Notes: generated by a model from the sequence alone, not told the origin. Counted from the stretch's first letter, positions 37,100 to 46,981 are shown. The stretch is DNA of 64,000 nt from Cryobacterium sp. PH31-AA6 (GCF_030063195.1 NZ_JASISS010000017.1:1-64000), one strand, 5' to 3'. Numbers and translations: made by a program.

Positions 37100-38776
37100 A
37101 TGAGCCCGGTTTCCCCGCACACCGCCAGCACCGAGGCCGATGTCATCGTCGTCGGGGCGGGCCTGGCCGGCCTCGTCGCCACGGCGGAGCTGGTCGCCGC
37201 GGGTAAGCGGGTGATCCTGGTCGAGCAGGAACCGGCATCCTCTCTCGGCGGCCAGGCCTGGTGGTCGTTCGGCGGGCTATTTCTGGTCGACTCCCCCGAG
37301 CAGCGCCGGCTCGGCGTGCACGACTCCGCCGACCTGGCCCGGCAGGACTGGTTCGGCAGCGCCGGCTTCGACCGCGACGAGGACTACTGGCCGAAGCGCT
37401 GGGCGGAGGCCTACCTTGACTTCGCGGCCGGGGAGAAGCGTGCCTGGCTGCACGAGCGAGGCATCCGGTTCTTCCCGGTCGTCGGTTGGGCCGAGCACGG
37501 CGGCTACACCGCCCTCGAGCACGGCAACTCCGTGCCGCGGTTCCACATCGTCTGGGGCACCGGGCCGGCCCTGTTGGCCCCGTTCATCGCCCAGGTGCGG
37601 GCGGGAGTGGCATCCGGACTGGTCACCGTCTTGCACCGGCACCGGGTCGACGAGCTCATCGTCTCCGGCGGGGCCGTCGTCGGGGTGCGCGGCGGCGTGC
37701 TCGCCCGCACCAACGCCGCCCGCGGTGAGGCCAGTTCCCGCGACCGGGTGGGCGAGTTCGAGCTGGCGGCCTCGGCCGTGATCGTGACCAGCGGCGGCAT
37801 CGGCGGCAACCACGACCTCGTGCGAGCGCAGTGGCCGGCCAGGTTGGGCGCCGCGCCCGAGCACCTGCTCTCCGGTGTTCCGGCGCACGTCGACGGACGG
37901 ATGCTCGGCATCAGCGAACGAGCGGGTGCGCGGCTGATCAACGGCGACCGGATGTGGCACTACACCGAGGGAATCGAGAACTGGGATCCGGTCTGGGCGG
38001 CCCACGGCATCCGGATCCTGCCCGGTCCGTCCTCGCTCTGGCTCGACGCGACCGGCAAACGCCTGCCCGCACCGCTCTTCCCCGGCTTCGACACCCTCGG
38101 CACGCTCGAGCACATCCTCGGCACCGGCAACGACCACAGCTGGTTCGTGCTCACCCAGAAGATCATCGAGAAGGAGTTCGCCCTCTCCGGCAGCGAACAG
38201 AACCCCGACCTCACCGGAAAGGACCTCTCCCTGCTCGCGAAGCGCATCGCACCGGGGGCGCCGGGACCGGTCGAGGCCTTCAAGGAGAAGGGCGCCGATT
38301 TCGTCGTGGCCGACACGCTGCACGAGCTCCTTGCGGGGATGCAGCGCCGCTCACCGGAGGTACGACTCGACTTCGCCCGGATCGAGCAGGAGATCAGGGC
38401 TCGCGACCGGGAGCTGGACAACGATTTCACGAAGGATGCCCAGATCACCGCGATCAGGCAGGCCAGGCACTACCGCGGCGACCGCCTCATCCGCGTGGCC
38501 GCCCCGCACAAGCTGCTCGACCCGAAGAACGGACCACTGATCGCCGTCAAGCTGCACATCCTCACCCGGAAGAGCCTCGGCGGCATCGAAACCGACCTGT
38601 TCGCCCGCGCGCTCGGCCGCGACGGCCAGCCCGTGCCCGGCCTGTACGCGGCCGGAGAGGCCGGCGGCTTCGGCGGCGGCGGCATGCACGGCTACCGCTC
38701 GCTCGAGGGAACGTTCCTCGGCGGCTGCCTGTTCTCGGGCCGCACCGCGGGTCGCGCGGTCGCTGCAGCCCTCTAG
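37100..38776 (+). CDS. FAD-binding dehydrogenase (fumarate reductase/KstD-type flavoprotein)
   Basis: A 558-residue flavoprotein. The FAD-binding motif is VIVVGAGLAGLVATAELVAAGKRVILVEQE near residues 14-43, and the C-terminal FAD segment is GLYAAGEAGGFGGGGMHGYRSLEGTFLGGCLFSGRTAG. The family includes fumarate reductase-like and 3-ketosteroid dehydrogenase-like enzymes; the substrate is unknown. Start ATG 37100 has GGAG 5 nt upstream. It follows glbO by 32 bp and could share its transcript. Confidence 0.88.
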   Translation: MSPVSPHTASTEADVIVVGAGLAGLVATAELVAAGKRVILVEQEPASSLGGQAWWSFGGLFLVDSPEQRRLGVHDSADLARQDWFGSAGFDRDEDYWPKRWAEAYLDFAAGEKRAWLHERGIRFFPVVGWAEHGGYTALEHGNSVPRFHIVWGTGPALLAPFIAQVRAGVASGLVTVLHRHRVDELIVSGGAVVGVRGGVLARTNAARGEASSRDRVGEFELAASAVIVTSGGIGGNHDLVRAQWPARLGAAPEHLLSGVPAHVDGRMLGISERAGARLINGDRMWHYTEGIENWDPVWAAHGIRILPGPSSLWLDATGKRLPAPLFPGFDTLGTLEHILGTGNDHSWFVLTQKIIEKEFALSGSEQNPDLTGKDLSLLAKRIAPGAPGPVEAFKEKGADFVVADTLHELLAGMQRRSPEVRLDFARIEQEIRARDRELDNDFTKDAQITAIRQARHYRGDRLIRVAAPHKLLDPKNGPLIAVKLHILTRKSLGGIETDLFARALGRDGQPVPGLYAAGEAGGFGGGGMHGYRSLEGTFLGGCLFSGRTAGRAVAAAL

Positions 38777-38922
38777 CTCGCCCACCTCCCCACCTCGCGC
38801 ACCTCGGGGCGCGCGTTCGAGAATCGGGCGCACGTTCTACCGCGCGCCCACTTCCCTAGCGCGTGCCGCGAGCGGCTCGGCCAGGCGAACCCGGCCAGGC
38901 GAACCCGGCCAGGCGAGCGCGG

Positions 38923-40284
38923 CTAGGCGTGCTCTACCGACGCGACGATCGCCGCCGCGGTCTCCCGACCCATCCGGATGGCGCCGTCCACGTGCTGGTA
39001 GCCCTTGCCGGCCAGGTCACTGCAGGAGAACGAGATCGGCCCGACGGGGGTGCGCAGGTCGGCGCCGTACCGGGCCAGGCCGCCCAGGTCGAAGCTGGCC
39101 GCATAGGCACCGCGGGTCCATTCCTCGGTGCCCCAGTCGCTCTCGTAGTAGACGACCGGCGACAGCGCCTTCTCGCCGAAGTAGTGCGAGAGCGAGGTGA
39201 GGATGCGGGTCTTCCGTTCCTCCGGCGTGAGCGTGAACACCTCGTCGGCGGCCTCGTCGGACACGAAGCCGACGAACGTGCCGCGGGAGTCGCCGAAGTT
39301 CGTGTTGTCGTAGGCCTCGTGCACGAGCTCGTAGGGGCTGAAGGCGGTTCCGGAGAGGCCGTCCTCACGCCAGAACGGGGTCTCGTAGACCGCGTGCACC
39401 TTGATCACGAAACCCATCGAGAGGTGCTGGTGCAGCTGCTGCTGGCGACGCGGCAGCGCTGGTTCGAAGGAGATCCGGCTGTAGAGAACGGGAGGCACGG
39501 CCACGATCACCCGGCGGGCGTGCACTTCGAGGTCGTCGGTGACGGCGACGACCCCTCGCTCGCTCCAGCGCAGGGTGCGCACGGCCTGACCCAGGTGAAC
39601 GTCGTCTCCGAGTCGTTCGGCGAGGAGGATCGGTACCTGCTGGAGGCCGCCGATGACCCGCTCGTCGAGAATGAAGTCCGCGTCCACAAGGTTGCTGAAG
39701 CTGCCGGCGCTGGCCGCCATCAGCAGCGCCTGCAGCGTCGAGAACGCGTAAGCCGGCTTGGTCAGCATGGCGCCGGCAATGTACATGCCGATGTTGTCGC
39801 GGGCCTCCTGATCGTCGGTCTCGCCCTCCAGCCAGGCCCCGAATGAGATCTCATCGAGCTCCTTGGCGCGCGGGTGGGTCCACGGGCGGTCGGGGTCCGT
39901 CTGAGCCACAAGACCGTCGAGGAGCGTGATCAGGCGGAGAATCTCCCCCTCCGTCTCGGTCGACACCGGGAAGATCTCGCCCTCGAACAGGGTGCGTTCG
40001 CCCTGGCCATTGATGTACACGTTCTCGCCCGTGCGGTATCTGGCGAAGGTCTCGAGGCCCAGTTCGGCGATCGTTTCCTTGAGCGCGTCCTGGTCGGGCG
40101 AGACCCACTGGCCGCCGATTTCGAGCATGGCGCCCTCGACGTCGTCGGTCCAGAGTCGGCCGCCGACCCGGTCCCTGGCCTCGAGCACGGCGACGGTGAG
40201 GCCCGCCTTGCGCAGCTCCGTCGCCGCGGTGAGGCCGGATACTCCGGCACCGATGATGACAATGTCCCGTTCAATCGTGGTCAT
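38923..40284 (-). CDS. Flavin monoamine oxidase, putrescine oxidase-like
   Basis: A 453-residue FAD amine oxidase. The dinucleotide motif is IVIIGAGVSGLTAATELRKAGLTVAVLEARDRVGGR near residues 9-43, the middle is the amine oxidase substrate domain, and the C-terminal FAD contact is WTRGAYAASFDLGG..DLAGKGYQHVDGAIRMG. Placement directly upstream-to-downstream with GABA genes favours oxidation of putrescine or a related amine (inference from context). ATG 40284 is preceded by GGGAG. It is the last gene of the minus-strand gab cluster, 48 bp after gabD. Confidence 0.88.
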   Translation of the reverse strand: MTTIERDIVIIGAGVSGLTAATELRKAGLTVAVLEARDRVGGRLWTDDVEGAMLEIGGQWVSPDQDALKETIAELGLETFARYRTGENVYINGQGERTLFEGEIFPVSTETEGEILRLITLLDGLVAQTDPDRPWTHPRAKELDEISFGAWLEGETDDQEARDNIGMYIAGAMLTKPAYAFSTLQALLMAASAGSFSNLVDADFILDERVIGGLQQVPILLAERLGDDVHLGQAVRTLRWSERGVVAVTDDLEVHARRVIVAVPPVLYSRISFEPALPRRQQQLHQHLSMGFVIKVHAVYETPFWREDGLSGTAFSPYELVHEAYDNTNFGDSRGTFVGFVSDEAADEVFTLTPEERKTRILTSLSHYFGEKALSPVVYYESDWGTEEWTRGAYAASFDLGGLARYGADLRTPVGPISFSCSDLAGKGYQHVDGAIRMGRETAAAIVASVEHA

Positions 40285-40332
40285 TTTGTGCTCCCGTGCA
40301 GTGTTCGTTGGTCAATCGAGGCTCGATCGGGG

Positions 40333-41823
40333 TCAGGAGACCGGGATGAGGGTGTACTTCGTCGAGAGGTACTCGTGGATTCCCTCGAGACCACCCTCGC
40401 GGCCGAGGCCGGACTGCTTGACGCCGCCGAACGGCGCGGCGGCGTTGGAGACCAGCCCCGTGTTGAGACCCATCATTCCGGTCTCCAGTCTGCCGATCAT
40501 CCGGTGCCCCCTGGCGAGGTCCCTGGTGAAAACGTAGCCGATCAGTCCGTACTCGGTGGAGTTGGCCAGGCGCACGGCCTCGTCCTCGTCGGCGAACGTG
40601 ACGATGCCGACGACCGGGCCGAAGATCTCCTCGTGCAGGATCGCGCTGCCCGGCGCGACCCCGGTGAGCACTGTCGGCTCGTAGAACGAACCGGGCCCGT
40701 CCGGTCGCACGCCGCCGGCGAGCAGCGTCGCTCCCCGGGTCACGGCATCCCGCACGAGCGCGTCGGTGCTCGCCACTGCGGCCTCGTTGACGAGCGGCCC
40801 GATCGTGACGCCCGAGTCTGTGCCGCGCCCGATCTTGAGGGCGGCGACCCGAATGGTCAGCCGGCGGGCGAACTCGGCCGCGATGGACTCGTGCACGATG
40901 AACCGGTTCGCCGCGGTGCAGGCCTGGCCGATGTTGCGGAACTTGGCGAGCATCGCCCCGTCGACGGCCTTGTCCAGGTCCGCGTCCTCGAAGACGACGA
41001 ACGGGGCGTTGCCGCCGAGTTCCATCGAGGTGCGCAGCACGCCCTGGGCGGCCTGCTGGATCAGCTTCCGGCCGACCGGCGTCGACCCGGTGAAGCTGAG
41101 TTTGCGGAGGCGCGGGTCGGCGATGATCGGGCCGGCCACCGCGGAGGACTCGCTGGTCGTGATCACGTTGACCACCCCGGCCGGGACCCCGGCGTCCTCG
41201 AGCAGCTGCGCGAAGTAGAGCGTGGTCAGCGGGGTGAGTTCGGCCGGCTTGATCACGACAGTGCAGCCGGCGGCGAGGGCCGGGGCGATTTTGCGAGTGG
41301 CCATGGCCAGCGGGAAGTTCCACGGCGTGATCAGCAGGCACGGGCCGACTGGGTGCTGCGAGACGACGGTTGTTCCCGTGCCCTCCGGGTTGAGCCCGTA
41401 GCGGCCGCTGATCCGCACTGCCTCCTCGCTGAACCAGCGCAGGAACTCGCCACCGTAGCTGACCTCGCCGTTCGCCTCGGCGAGCGGCTTGCCCATCTCC
41501 ATCGTCATGAGCAGGGCGAAGTCGTCGCGGCGCTCCTGCAGCAGGTCGAAGGCGCGACGCAGAATCTCGGCGCGCACGCGTGGGGCGGTCGCCGCCCAGC
41601 TCGCGCTCGCGTCGACCGCGGCGTCGAGGGCGCGGATGCCGTCGGCGGCATCCGCATTGGCGATCCGTTTCAGCACCAGCCCGGTCGCCGGGTCGGTGAC
41701 CTCGATCGGGTCGCCGCCGCCTGACTGCCAGACCCCGTTGATGTAGAGCCCGTCGGGGACGCGGGCGAGCAGGTCGGTTTCACGGTTGGACACGATGGTC
41801 TCTTTCACTGGGTTCTCGCTCAT
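40333..41823 (-). CDS. gabD: NAD(P)-dependent succinate-semialdehyde dehydrogenase
   Basis: A 496-residue aldehyde dehydrogenase. Motifs are the cofactor segment [36 protein letters not shown], the catalytic glutamate in [18 protein letters not shown], and the nucleophilic Cys near residue 302 in [12 protein letters not shown]. It oxidises succinate semialdehyde to succinate and perhaps also 4-aminobutanal, since no other aldehyde dehydrogenase is present in the cluster. The start ATG 41823 has only a weak ribosome site; in-frame GTGs lie 5 and 10 codons inside. Confidence 0.93.
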   Translation of the reverse strand: MSENPVKETIVSNRETDLLARVPDGLYINGVWQSGGGDPIEVTDPATGLVLKRIANADAADGIRALDAAVDASASWAATAPRVRAEILRRAFDLLQERRDDFALLMTMEMGKPLAEANGEVSYGGEFLRWFSEEAVRISGRYGLNPEGTGTTVVSQHPVGPCLLITPWNFPLAMATRKIAPALAAGCTVVIKPAELTPLTTLYFAQLLEDAGVPAGVVNVITTSESSAVAGPIIADPRLRKLSFTGSTPVGRKLIQQAAQGVLRTSMELGGNAPFVVFEDADLDKAVDGAMLAKFRNIGQACTAANRFIVHESIAAEFARRLTIRVAALKIGRGTDSGVTIGPLVNEAAVASTDALVRDAVTRGATLLAGGVRPDGPGSFYEPTVLTGVAPGSAILHEEIFGPVVGIVTFADEDEAVRLANSTEYGLIGYVFTRDLARGHRMIGRLETGMMGLNTGLVSNAAAPFGGVKQSGLGREGGLEGIHEYLSTKYTLIPVS

Positions 41824-41864
41824 GGGTTTCTGTCGATCGATCGGAGAAGGCGGCTCGATGCCGG

Positions 41865-43151
41865 TTAGGGGTACAGGCCGCGAAGGAGGTGGGCCTCCGC
41901 GACCCGCTCGACCGCGAGCACGGTCGCGGCGGCGCGCAGGGAGAGGTCCCTGGCCGCGGCATACTCCACAACCTGCTGCCAGGCGCCGAGCATCCGCTCT
42001 TCCAGCTTGTGCTCGACCTCGTCGGCGTTCCACCAATAGGCCTGGTTGCCCTGCACCCATTCGAAATAGGAGACCAGCACCCCTCCGGCGTTGGCGAGGA
42101 TGTCGGGAACGACCAACTGACCGTTCTCGGAAAAGATCCGGTCGGCCGCGGGCGAGGTCGGGCCGTTCGCGCCCTCGACGATGATCCGGGCGCTGACCCT
42201 GGCGGCGTTACCCTCGTGCAGCACGCCTTCGACGGCGGCCGGCACGAGCAGGTCCACGGGAAGCTCGAGCAGGGCGTCGCCGTCCAACGGCTCCGCCCCG
42301 TCATAGCCGACGACCCGCCCGGTGGCGGCGACGTATGCGCTGAGCCGGGTGAAGTCCAGGCCGTTCCGGTTGTAGACGGCGCCGTACTGATCGCTGACGG
42401 CGACGACGCGCACCCCGGCGTCGGTGAGGAACACCGCGGCGTCGTGGCCGACCTTGCCGAAGCCCTGCACCGCCGCGGTGGCGCCGTGCTGGCTGATGCC
42501 GCGGTGCCGGAGCGCCGCGAGGGCGATGTGGGTGACCCCGCGGGAGGTGGCGCTGGCGCGGCCATGCGACCCGCCCAGGCTGATCGGTTTGCCGGTCACG
42601 ATGCCGGGAACGGTGTAGCCGACGTTGACGGAGTAGGTGTCCATGATCCAGGCCATGGTGCGTTCGTCCGTCCCCATGTCCGGGGCGGGGATGTCCTTCT
42701 CCGGCCCGATGATCGGCAGGATCTCGCTCGTGTAGCGCCGGGTGACGCGCTCGAGCTCCGCCTGGGAGAACTGGCGGGGGTCGATGGTGACCCCGCCCTT
42801 CGCTCCACCGAACGGCACGTCGATCAGGGCGCACTTCCAGGTCATCCACATCGCGAGGGCGCGCACCTCGTCGAGGGTCACGCCGGGGCTGTAACGCAGG
42901 CCGCCCTTGGCCGGGCCGCGGGAGAGGTTGTGCTGCACCCGGTAACCGGTGAACAGGCTGGTGCTGCCGTCGTCCCGGCGGAGCGGCACGGCCACGGTCA
43001 TCTCGCGGCGCGGCGTGGACAGCAGGGACTGCAGACCACTCCCGTAGCCGAGCACGTCGATCGCGCTGGCCAGCTGGGAGCGGGCATCGTCCAGCGGAGT
43101 CGCGATCGGGGTTGCGATGGCCCGCATCGGCGCGGCCTCGAGGAGGGTCAT
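41865..43151 (-). CDS. Glu/Leu/Phe/Val dehydrogenase, probable glutamate dehydrogenase
   Basis: A 428-residue amino-acid dehydrogenase. The substrate and catalytic lysines lie in GPAKGGLRY and KCALIDVPFGGAKGGV. The NAD-binding domain includes AVQGFGKVGHDAAVFLTDAGVRVVAVSD. In this cluster it would recycle the glutamate made by GABA transaminase to 2-oxoglutarate and ammonia (inference). Its ATG overlaps the gabT stop (ATGA, 43148-43151), so the two are coupled. Confidence 0.92.
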   Translation of the reverse strand: MTLLEAAPMRAIATPIATPLDDARSQLASAIDVLGYGSGLQSLLSTPRREMTVAVPLRRDDGSTSLFTGYRVQHNLSRGPAKGGLRYSPGVTLDEVRALAMWMTWKCALIDVPFGGAKGGVTIDPRQFSQAELERVTRRYTSEILPIIGPEKDIPAPDMGTDERTMAWIMDTYSVNVGYTVPGIVTGKPISLGGSHGRASATSRGVTHIALAALRHRGISQHGATAAVQGFGKVGHDAAVFLTDAGVRVVAVSDQYGAVYNRNGLDFTRLSAYVAATGRVVGYDGAEPLDGDALLELPVDLLVPAAVEGVLHEGNAARVSARIIVEGANGPTSPAADRIFSENGQLVVPDILANAGGVLVSYFEWVQGNQAYWWNADEVEHKLEERMLGAWQQVVEYAAARDLSLRAAATVLAVERVAEAHLLRGLYP

Positions 43152-44515
43152 GCCAAGGCCAGCGCGTCCTGGAGAACCTGCACGCCCTCGATCAGCAGCG
43201 CGTCGGGGATGCTCAGCGGAGGCAGGAAACGGATCACATTGCCATAGGTACCGCAGGTGAGCAGGATGACGCCCTGCGCGTGGGCGGCGGCGACGACGCG
43301 GCCGGTGAGAGCGGCATCCGGTTCGCCGGTCACGGCGTCGACGACTTCGATCGCGATCATGGCTCCGCGACCGCGCACGTCACCGACCCGCTTGTCCTCG
43401 GCCTGGATGGCGTTCAGCCGGCCGGTCAGGATCGCGCCGATCTCCCTGGCCCGACCGACCAGGTTCTCGGACTCGTACGCGGCCATGGTCGCGAGGGCCG
43501 CGGCGCAGGCGAGCGGGTTGCCGCCGTAGGTGCCGCCGATGCCCCCGACCTGCGGGGAGTCCATGATTTCGGCGCGACCGGTGACCGCGGAGAGCGGCAG
43601 GCCGCCGGCGATCCCCTTGGCCATGACCATCAGGTCTGGCACGATGCCCTCGTGGTTGCTCGCGAACATGTCGCCGGTGCGGGCGAAGCCGGTCTGCACC
43701 TCGTCGGCGATGAAGACGACCTTGTTGGCGCTGCACCACGCGACGAGGGTGGGCAGGAAGCCCTCGGCGGGCACGATGAAGCCGCCCTCACCCTGGATCG
43801 GTTCGATGATCACCGCGGCGAGGTTGTCGGCGCCGATCTGCTTCTCGATCTGGGAGATGGCACGCTGGGCCGCGGCCACGCCGTCAACGCCGCCGTCGCG
43901 GTAGGGGTAGGACATCGGCGCGCGGTAGAGCTCGGCGGCGAACGGGCCGAACCCGTTCTTGTACGGCTGGTTCTTGGCGGTCAGCCCCATGGTCAGCGTG
44001 GTGCGGCCGTGATAGGCGTGGTCGAAGGCGACGACGGCCTGCTTGCCGGTGTAGTGCCTGGCGATCTTGACGGCGTTCTCGACCGCCTCGGCCCCGGAGT
44101 TGAACAGGGCGCTTCGCTTGGCGTGATCGCCGGGGGTGAGTCGGTTCAGGGTCTCGGCGACCTCGATGTAGGAGTCGTAGGGGGCAACGGTGAAGCAGGT
44201 GTGGGTGAACTGGGCCAGCTGTGCGGCGACGGCCTCGACCACCTGGGGCGCACTGTTGCCGACACCGGTGACGGCGATGCCGCTGCCGAGGTCGATCAGC
44301 GAGTTCCCGTCGACGTCGACGAGCACGCCGCCGCCGGCCGCGACGATGTAGACGGGGAGGGTGACGCCGACGCCGGCGGAGACGGCCTGCGCCTTGCGCG
44401 CCTGCAGGGCCTGTGATTTCGGGCCGGGGATGTTCGTCACCAGGCGGCGCTCCTGCGGAAGGCTCGGTCCGCCGAGCGGCACGGTGGACAGGGTGGGGGT
44501 TTCGACGACGGTCAT
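43148..44515 (-). CDS. gabT: 4-aminobutyrate--2-oxoglutarate transaminase
   Basis: A 455-residue class III PLP aminotransferase that converts GABA and 2-oxoglutarate to succinate semialdehyde and glutamate. Seen are FNSGAEAVENAVKIAR for phosphate binding, VIIEPIQGEGGFIVP, the Asp in FIADEVQTGFARTGDMF, and the Schiff-base Lys in LMVMAKGIAGGLPLSA. ATG 44515 has TGGAG 5 nt upstream; the longer in-frame start is less likely. It is first of the minus-strand cluster and divergent from the PucR-type regulator. Confidence 0.94.
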   Translation of the reverse strand: MTVVETPTLSTVPLGGPSLPQERRLVTNIPGPKSQALQARKAQAVSAGVGVTLPVYIVAAGGGVLVDVDGNSLIDLGSGIAVTGVGNSAPQVVEAVAAQLAQFTHTCFTVAPYDSYIEVAETLNRLTPGDHAKRSALFNSGAEAVENAVKIARHYTGKQAVVAFDHAYHGRTTLTMGLTAKNQPYKNGFGPFAAELYRAPMSYPYRDGGVDGVAAAQRAISQIEKQIGADNLAAVIIEPIQGEGGFIVPAEGFLPTLVAWCSANKVVFIADEVQTGFARTGDMFASNHEGIVPDLMVMAKGIAGGLPLSAVTGRAEIMDSPQVGGIGGTYGGNPLACAAALATMAAYESENLVGRAREIGAILTGRLNAIQAEDKRVGDVRGRGAMIAIEVVDAVTGEPDAALTGRVVAAAHAQGVILLTCGTYGNVIRFLPPLSIPDALLIEGVQVLQDALALA

Positions 44516-44570
44516 GGCGGCTCCAGTTCTGCGACACAGGTGCATCGACGCGGTTCCGGCGACGATGCCA

Positions 44571-44580
44571 ATTGCGCAAT
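44571..44580. promoter_or_regulatory. Palindrome in gabT-pucR intergenic region
   Basis: ATTGCGCAAT is a perfect 10-bp palindrome between the divergent starts, 56 bp upstream of the gabT ATG. It is a candidate operator for the adjacent regulator. Confidence 0.4.
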
Positions 44581-44615
44581 GCTATGCAGCCCGACCCCAC
44601 GCCGAGACTGCCACC

Positions 44616-44623
44616 TTGTACAA
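44616..44623. promoter_or_regulatory. Second palindrome, TTGTACAA
   Basis: A perfect 8-bp palindrome 27 bp upstream of the regulator's -10 element. With ATTGCGCAAT it may form a pair of sites (TTG-N2-CAA core in both). Confidence 0.4.
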
Positions 44624-44649
44624 CACCATGCCAATCTTTCGCCACGCTG

Positions 44650-44655
44650 TACACT
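44650..44655 (+). promoter_or_regulatory. -10 element of leaderless PucR-type regulator
   Basis: TACACT is followed by CGTCGC and ATG 44662, nearly the same block as at 16711. Confidence 0.6.
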
Positions 44656-44661
44656 CGTCGC

Positions 44662-46236
44662 ATGTCTCCATCCGTGGCCCCGCCGTTGCTGCCTCCCCTG
44701 CGCCGTCTCCTCGCCCAGACCGACCTGAACCTGCGCCTGCTGACCCAGGAGGCCGACCTCCCCGCCGGGGCGCTTGATCAACCCGTCGACTGGGTGCACA
44801 GCTCCGATCTGCCGGACCCGACCCCGTTCCTCTCGGCCAGCCAGATGCTACTCACCACGGGCCGCCAGTTCACCACGGACGCGACGATGGATGCCTTCTA
44901 CACCGGCTATGTCGACCGGCTGGCCGACCTCGGCATCGCCTGCCTCGGCTTCGGCACCGAGGTCATCCGCGACGGCACGCCCGACGGCCTCGTCGCCGCC
45001 TGCCTGGCCAGGGGCATCCCGCTGGTCGAGGTTCCGTACGGCACTCCGTTCATCGCCGTCGCGCGCACTGCCGGCGATCTGGTCGCCGACCTGCGCTTCG
45101 CCAGGGACACCTGGACGCTGGGCGCCCAGCGGGCCATCTCGCTCGCGGCGCTCCGCCCCGACGGACTCAGCGCCACCCTGAGCGAGTTGTCCCGCCAGCT
45201 CGGCCACTGGGTGGCCCTTTTTGACCAGAGCGGGGCACTCAACCGGGTCTTCCCGCGGGATGCGTTCACCGCCGCATCCGCCCCCCGGGGTTCCCTTGAC
45301 CGGGCGCGGCACGAGGCCGAGCGGATGCTGCGCCGCGGCCAGCGCGCGAGCCTCACGGTCGACGACGGCGACGAGACGCTCAACCTGCAGACGCTCGGCC
45401 GGCGGGACCAGCTCCGCGGCGTGCTCGCGCTCGGCGGCCGCACGCCGCTCGACCAGGCCGGCCAGGAGGTGGTGACGAGCGTCATCGCCCTCGCCGGGCT
45501 CTCCCTCGAGCAGAACACCGCGCTCGGCCGGGCCCGCGGCCACCTTCGGTCGGGGCTGCTGCAGGCGCTCCTCGGCGGGCAGGTCGAGCTGGCGCGCACG
45601 ATCTCCACCGAACTCTGGGGCGCCTTCCCCGACGAACCGGCGCGGATCGCGGTGACCGACCCGCCGCCCGAACGTCTGGACGCCGTCACCGAGTTCCTCG
45701 AGCTGCGGGTCGAGGAACACGCGGGGCACGTGTTCTTCGCCCGGGTCGGCGGCACCGTCGTCGTCTGCCTCGACTCCACCGCCGGCCCTCTGCTCGGCGA
45801 CCTCGTCGGTTTCGGCCTGCACGTGGGAGTCTCCGACCCGGCCGAGTATCGCTCGCTCCCCCGGGCACTCAGCCAGGCCCGCCAGGCCCTGGAGCGTGCG
45901 CACGAGGGCGAACCGGGAATCGTGGCCTTCGATCTGATCTCCCGGCAGGGCGTGCTGGCCTTCCTGGCCAGGACGGATGCCTCAGAGGTCGGCCGCGCGG
46001 CCCTCCAGCCCCTGAGCAGCCACGATGCGGCTCACGGGACGGCGCTGCTGAATACGCTGCGGGTCTGGCTCGAGCAGAACGGCCAGTTCGGGCCGGCCGC
46101 CGACGTGCTCGGGGTTCACCGACACACCGTTCGCGCGCGAATCGACCAGGCGGAGCAGCTCCTCTCCCGCGACCTGAGCACGTTTCATGCCCGCGCGGAT
46201 GTCTGGGCCGCCCTCTTGTCGACGACTTCCGCTTGA
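44662..46236 (+). CDS. PucR-family transcriptional regulator of the gab cluster
   Basis: A 524-residue regulator. The N-terminal PucR domain covers roughly 1-130 (DQPVDWVHSSDLPDPTPFL..MLLTTG). A central domain follows, and the C-terminal HTH_30 reads LEQNGQFGPAADVLGVHRHTVRARIDQAEQLL near residues 470-505. PucR-type GabR activates gabT-gabD in Corynebacterium (known), and the divergent position here supports the same role. No membrane segment. The ATG 44662 follows TACACT by 6 nt, predicting a leaderless mRNA. Confidence 0.9.
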   Translation: MSPSVAPPLLPPLRRLLAQTDLNLRLLTQEADLPAGALDQPVDWVHSSDLPDPTPFLSASQMLLTTGRQFTTDATMDAFYTGYVDRLADLGIACLGFGTEVIRDGTPDGLVAACLARGIPLVEVPYGTPFIAVARTAGDLVADLRFARDTWTLGAQRAISLAALRPDGLSATLSELSRQLGHWVALFDQSGALNRVFPRDAFTAASAPRGSLDRARHEAERMLRRGQRASLTVDDGDETLNLQTLGRRDQLRGVLALGGRTPLDQAGQEVVTSVIALAGLSLEQNTALGRARGHLRSGLLQALLGGQVELARTISTELWGAFPDEPARIAVTDPPPERLDAVTEFLELRVEEHAGHVFFARVGGTVVVCLDSTAGPLLGDLVGFGLHVGVSDPAEYRSLPRALSQARQALERAHEGEPGIVAFDLISRQGVLAFLARTDASEVGRAALQPLSSHDAAHGTALLNTLRVWLEQNGQFGPAADVLGVHRHTVRARIDQAEQLLSRDLSTFHARADVWAALLSTTSA

Positions 46237-46240
46237 GTCG

Positions 46241-46283
46241 CGGAGAAAGCACCTCCCGACGGATCGGGAGGGTGCTTTCTCCG
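46241..46283. terminator. Long hairpin between convergent genes
   Basis: A 19-bp stem with one bulged base (46241-46259 with 46264-46283) and loop CGGA lies 4 bp after the regulator stop and 20 bp from the convergent hypothetical gene. No T tract on either strand, but it probably terminates both. Confidence 0.7.
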
Positions 46284-46303
46284 AAACTCAGCCTCCGGCC
46301 GAC

Positions 46304-46981
46304 CTAGGCGCGGAGCGACCAGGGCTTGCGGCGCACGAGAATGTGTCCGCGGCTGGTGCTCAGCCGGGTCCACGGGCCCGTCTCGAAGAGGCGCACGGGC
46401 TCGTCCTGCGGCAGAAAGCCGAGACTGACCGCGGCGAAGGCGGCGCCGCTCGGCACGATCTCCAGGCCGGGGATCGGCCGACCCCAGACCTCGGAACGCA
46501 CCCGCTGCACGATCTGGCCGCCCGTTCCGGTCGGGATGACCGCGGCGACCTCCTCGATGCCGGCGTCCGCCGACGTCTGCAGCAGGGCGGCATCCGTTTC
46601 GCCCAGGGCGGTCCAGCCGCCCTTGGGTGGGGAGATCCCGGCCCAGGTCACGGTGGTCACCTCGAGCGGCACGGTCACGGTGACCGGAGCTGCCGGGTCG
46701 GTCACGGCCGCGACGAGCCGGGCCAGCCGGTCGAGCAGCGATCGCACCGGCACGACCGCGTCCAGCTCAACCGGAGCGGTCAGCGCGAAGGTGCGCAGTC
46801 CGAGCACGGTCGGGCTGGCGTCGAGGAGGCCGCGCGGATACAGGATCGCCGTGTACACGGCGAGCACGCCGGCCGCCGAAATCAGGCGCACCGAACCGTC
46901 CTCCACCCGACTGGCGCGCGAGAGGTATACCTGAAGGTCGCTGAGGGAAAGGGAATCTGTGAGAGAAAATGACTTGGCCAT
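46304..46981 (-). CDS. Conserved hypothetical actinobacterial protein
   Basis: A 225-residue protein without signal peptide or transmembrane helix. I do not recognise a catalytic motif. It begins MAKSFSLTDSLSLSDLQVYL, has a DxxV-rich beta pattern in the middle (VTVTVPLEVTTVTWAG), and ends with a basic tail (RGHILVRRKPWSLRA). TAGTTT lies 8 nt before the ATG, so it may be nearly leaderless. It is divergent from tesB. Confidence 0.75.
   Translation of the reverse strand: MAKSFSLTDSLSLSDLQVYLSRASRVEDGSVRLISAAGVLAVYTAILYPRGLLDASPTVLGLRTFALTAPVELDAVVPVRSLLDRLARLVAAVTDPAAPVTVTVPLEVTTVTWAGISPPKGGWTALGETDAALLQTSADAGIEEVAAVIPTGTGGQIVQRVRSEVWGRPIPGLEIVPSGAAFAAVSLGFLPQDEPVRLFETGPWTRLSTSRGHILVRRKPWSLRA

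Noticed and set aside
38860..38930. Short GGCCAGGCGAACC direct repeats
   Set aside because: Three imperfect copies in a 146-bp gap between convergent genes; no symmetry or associated feature supports a function.
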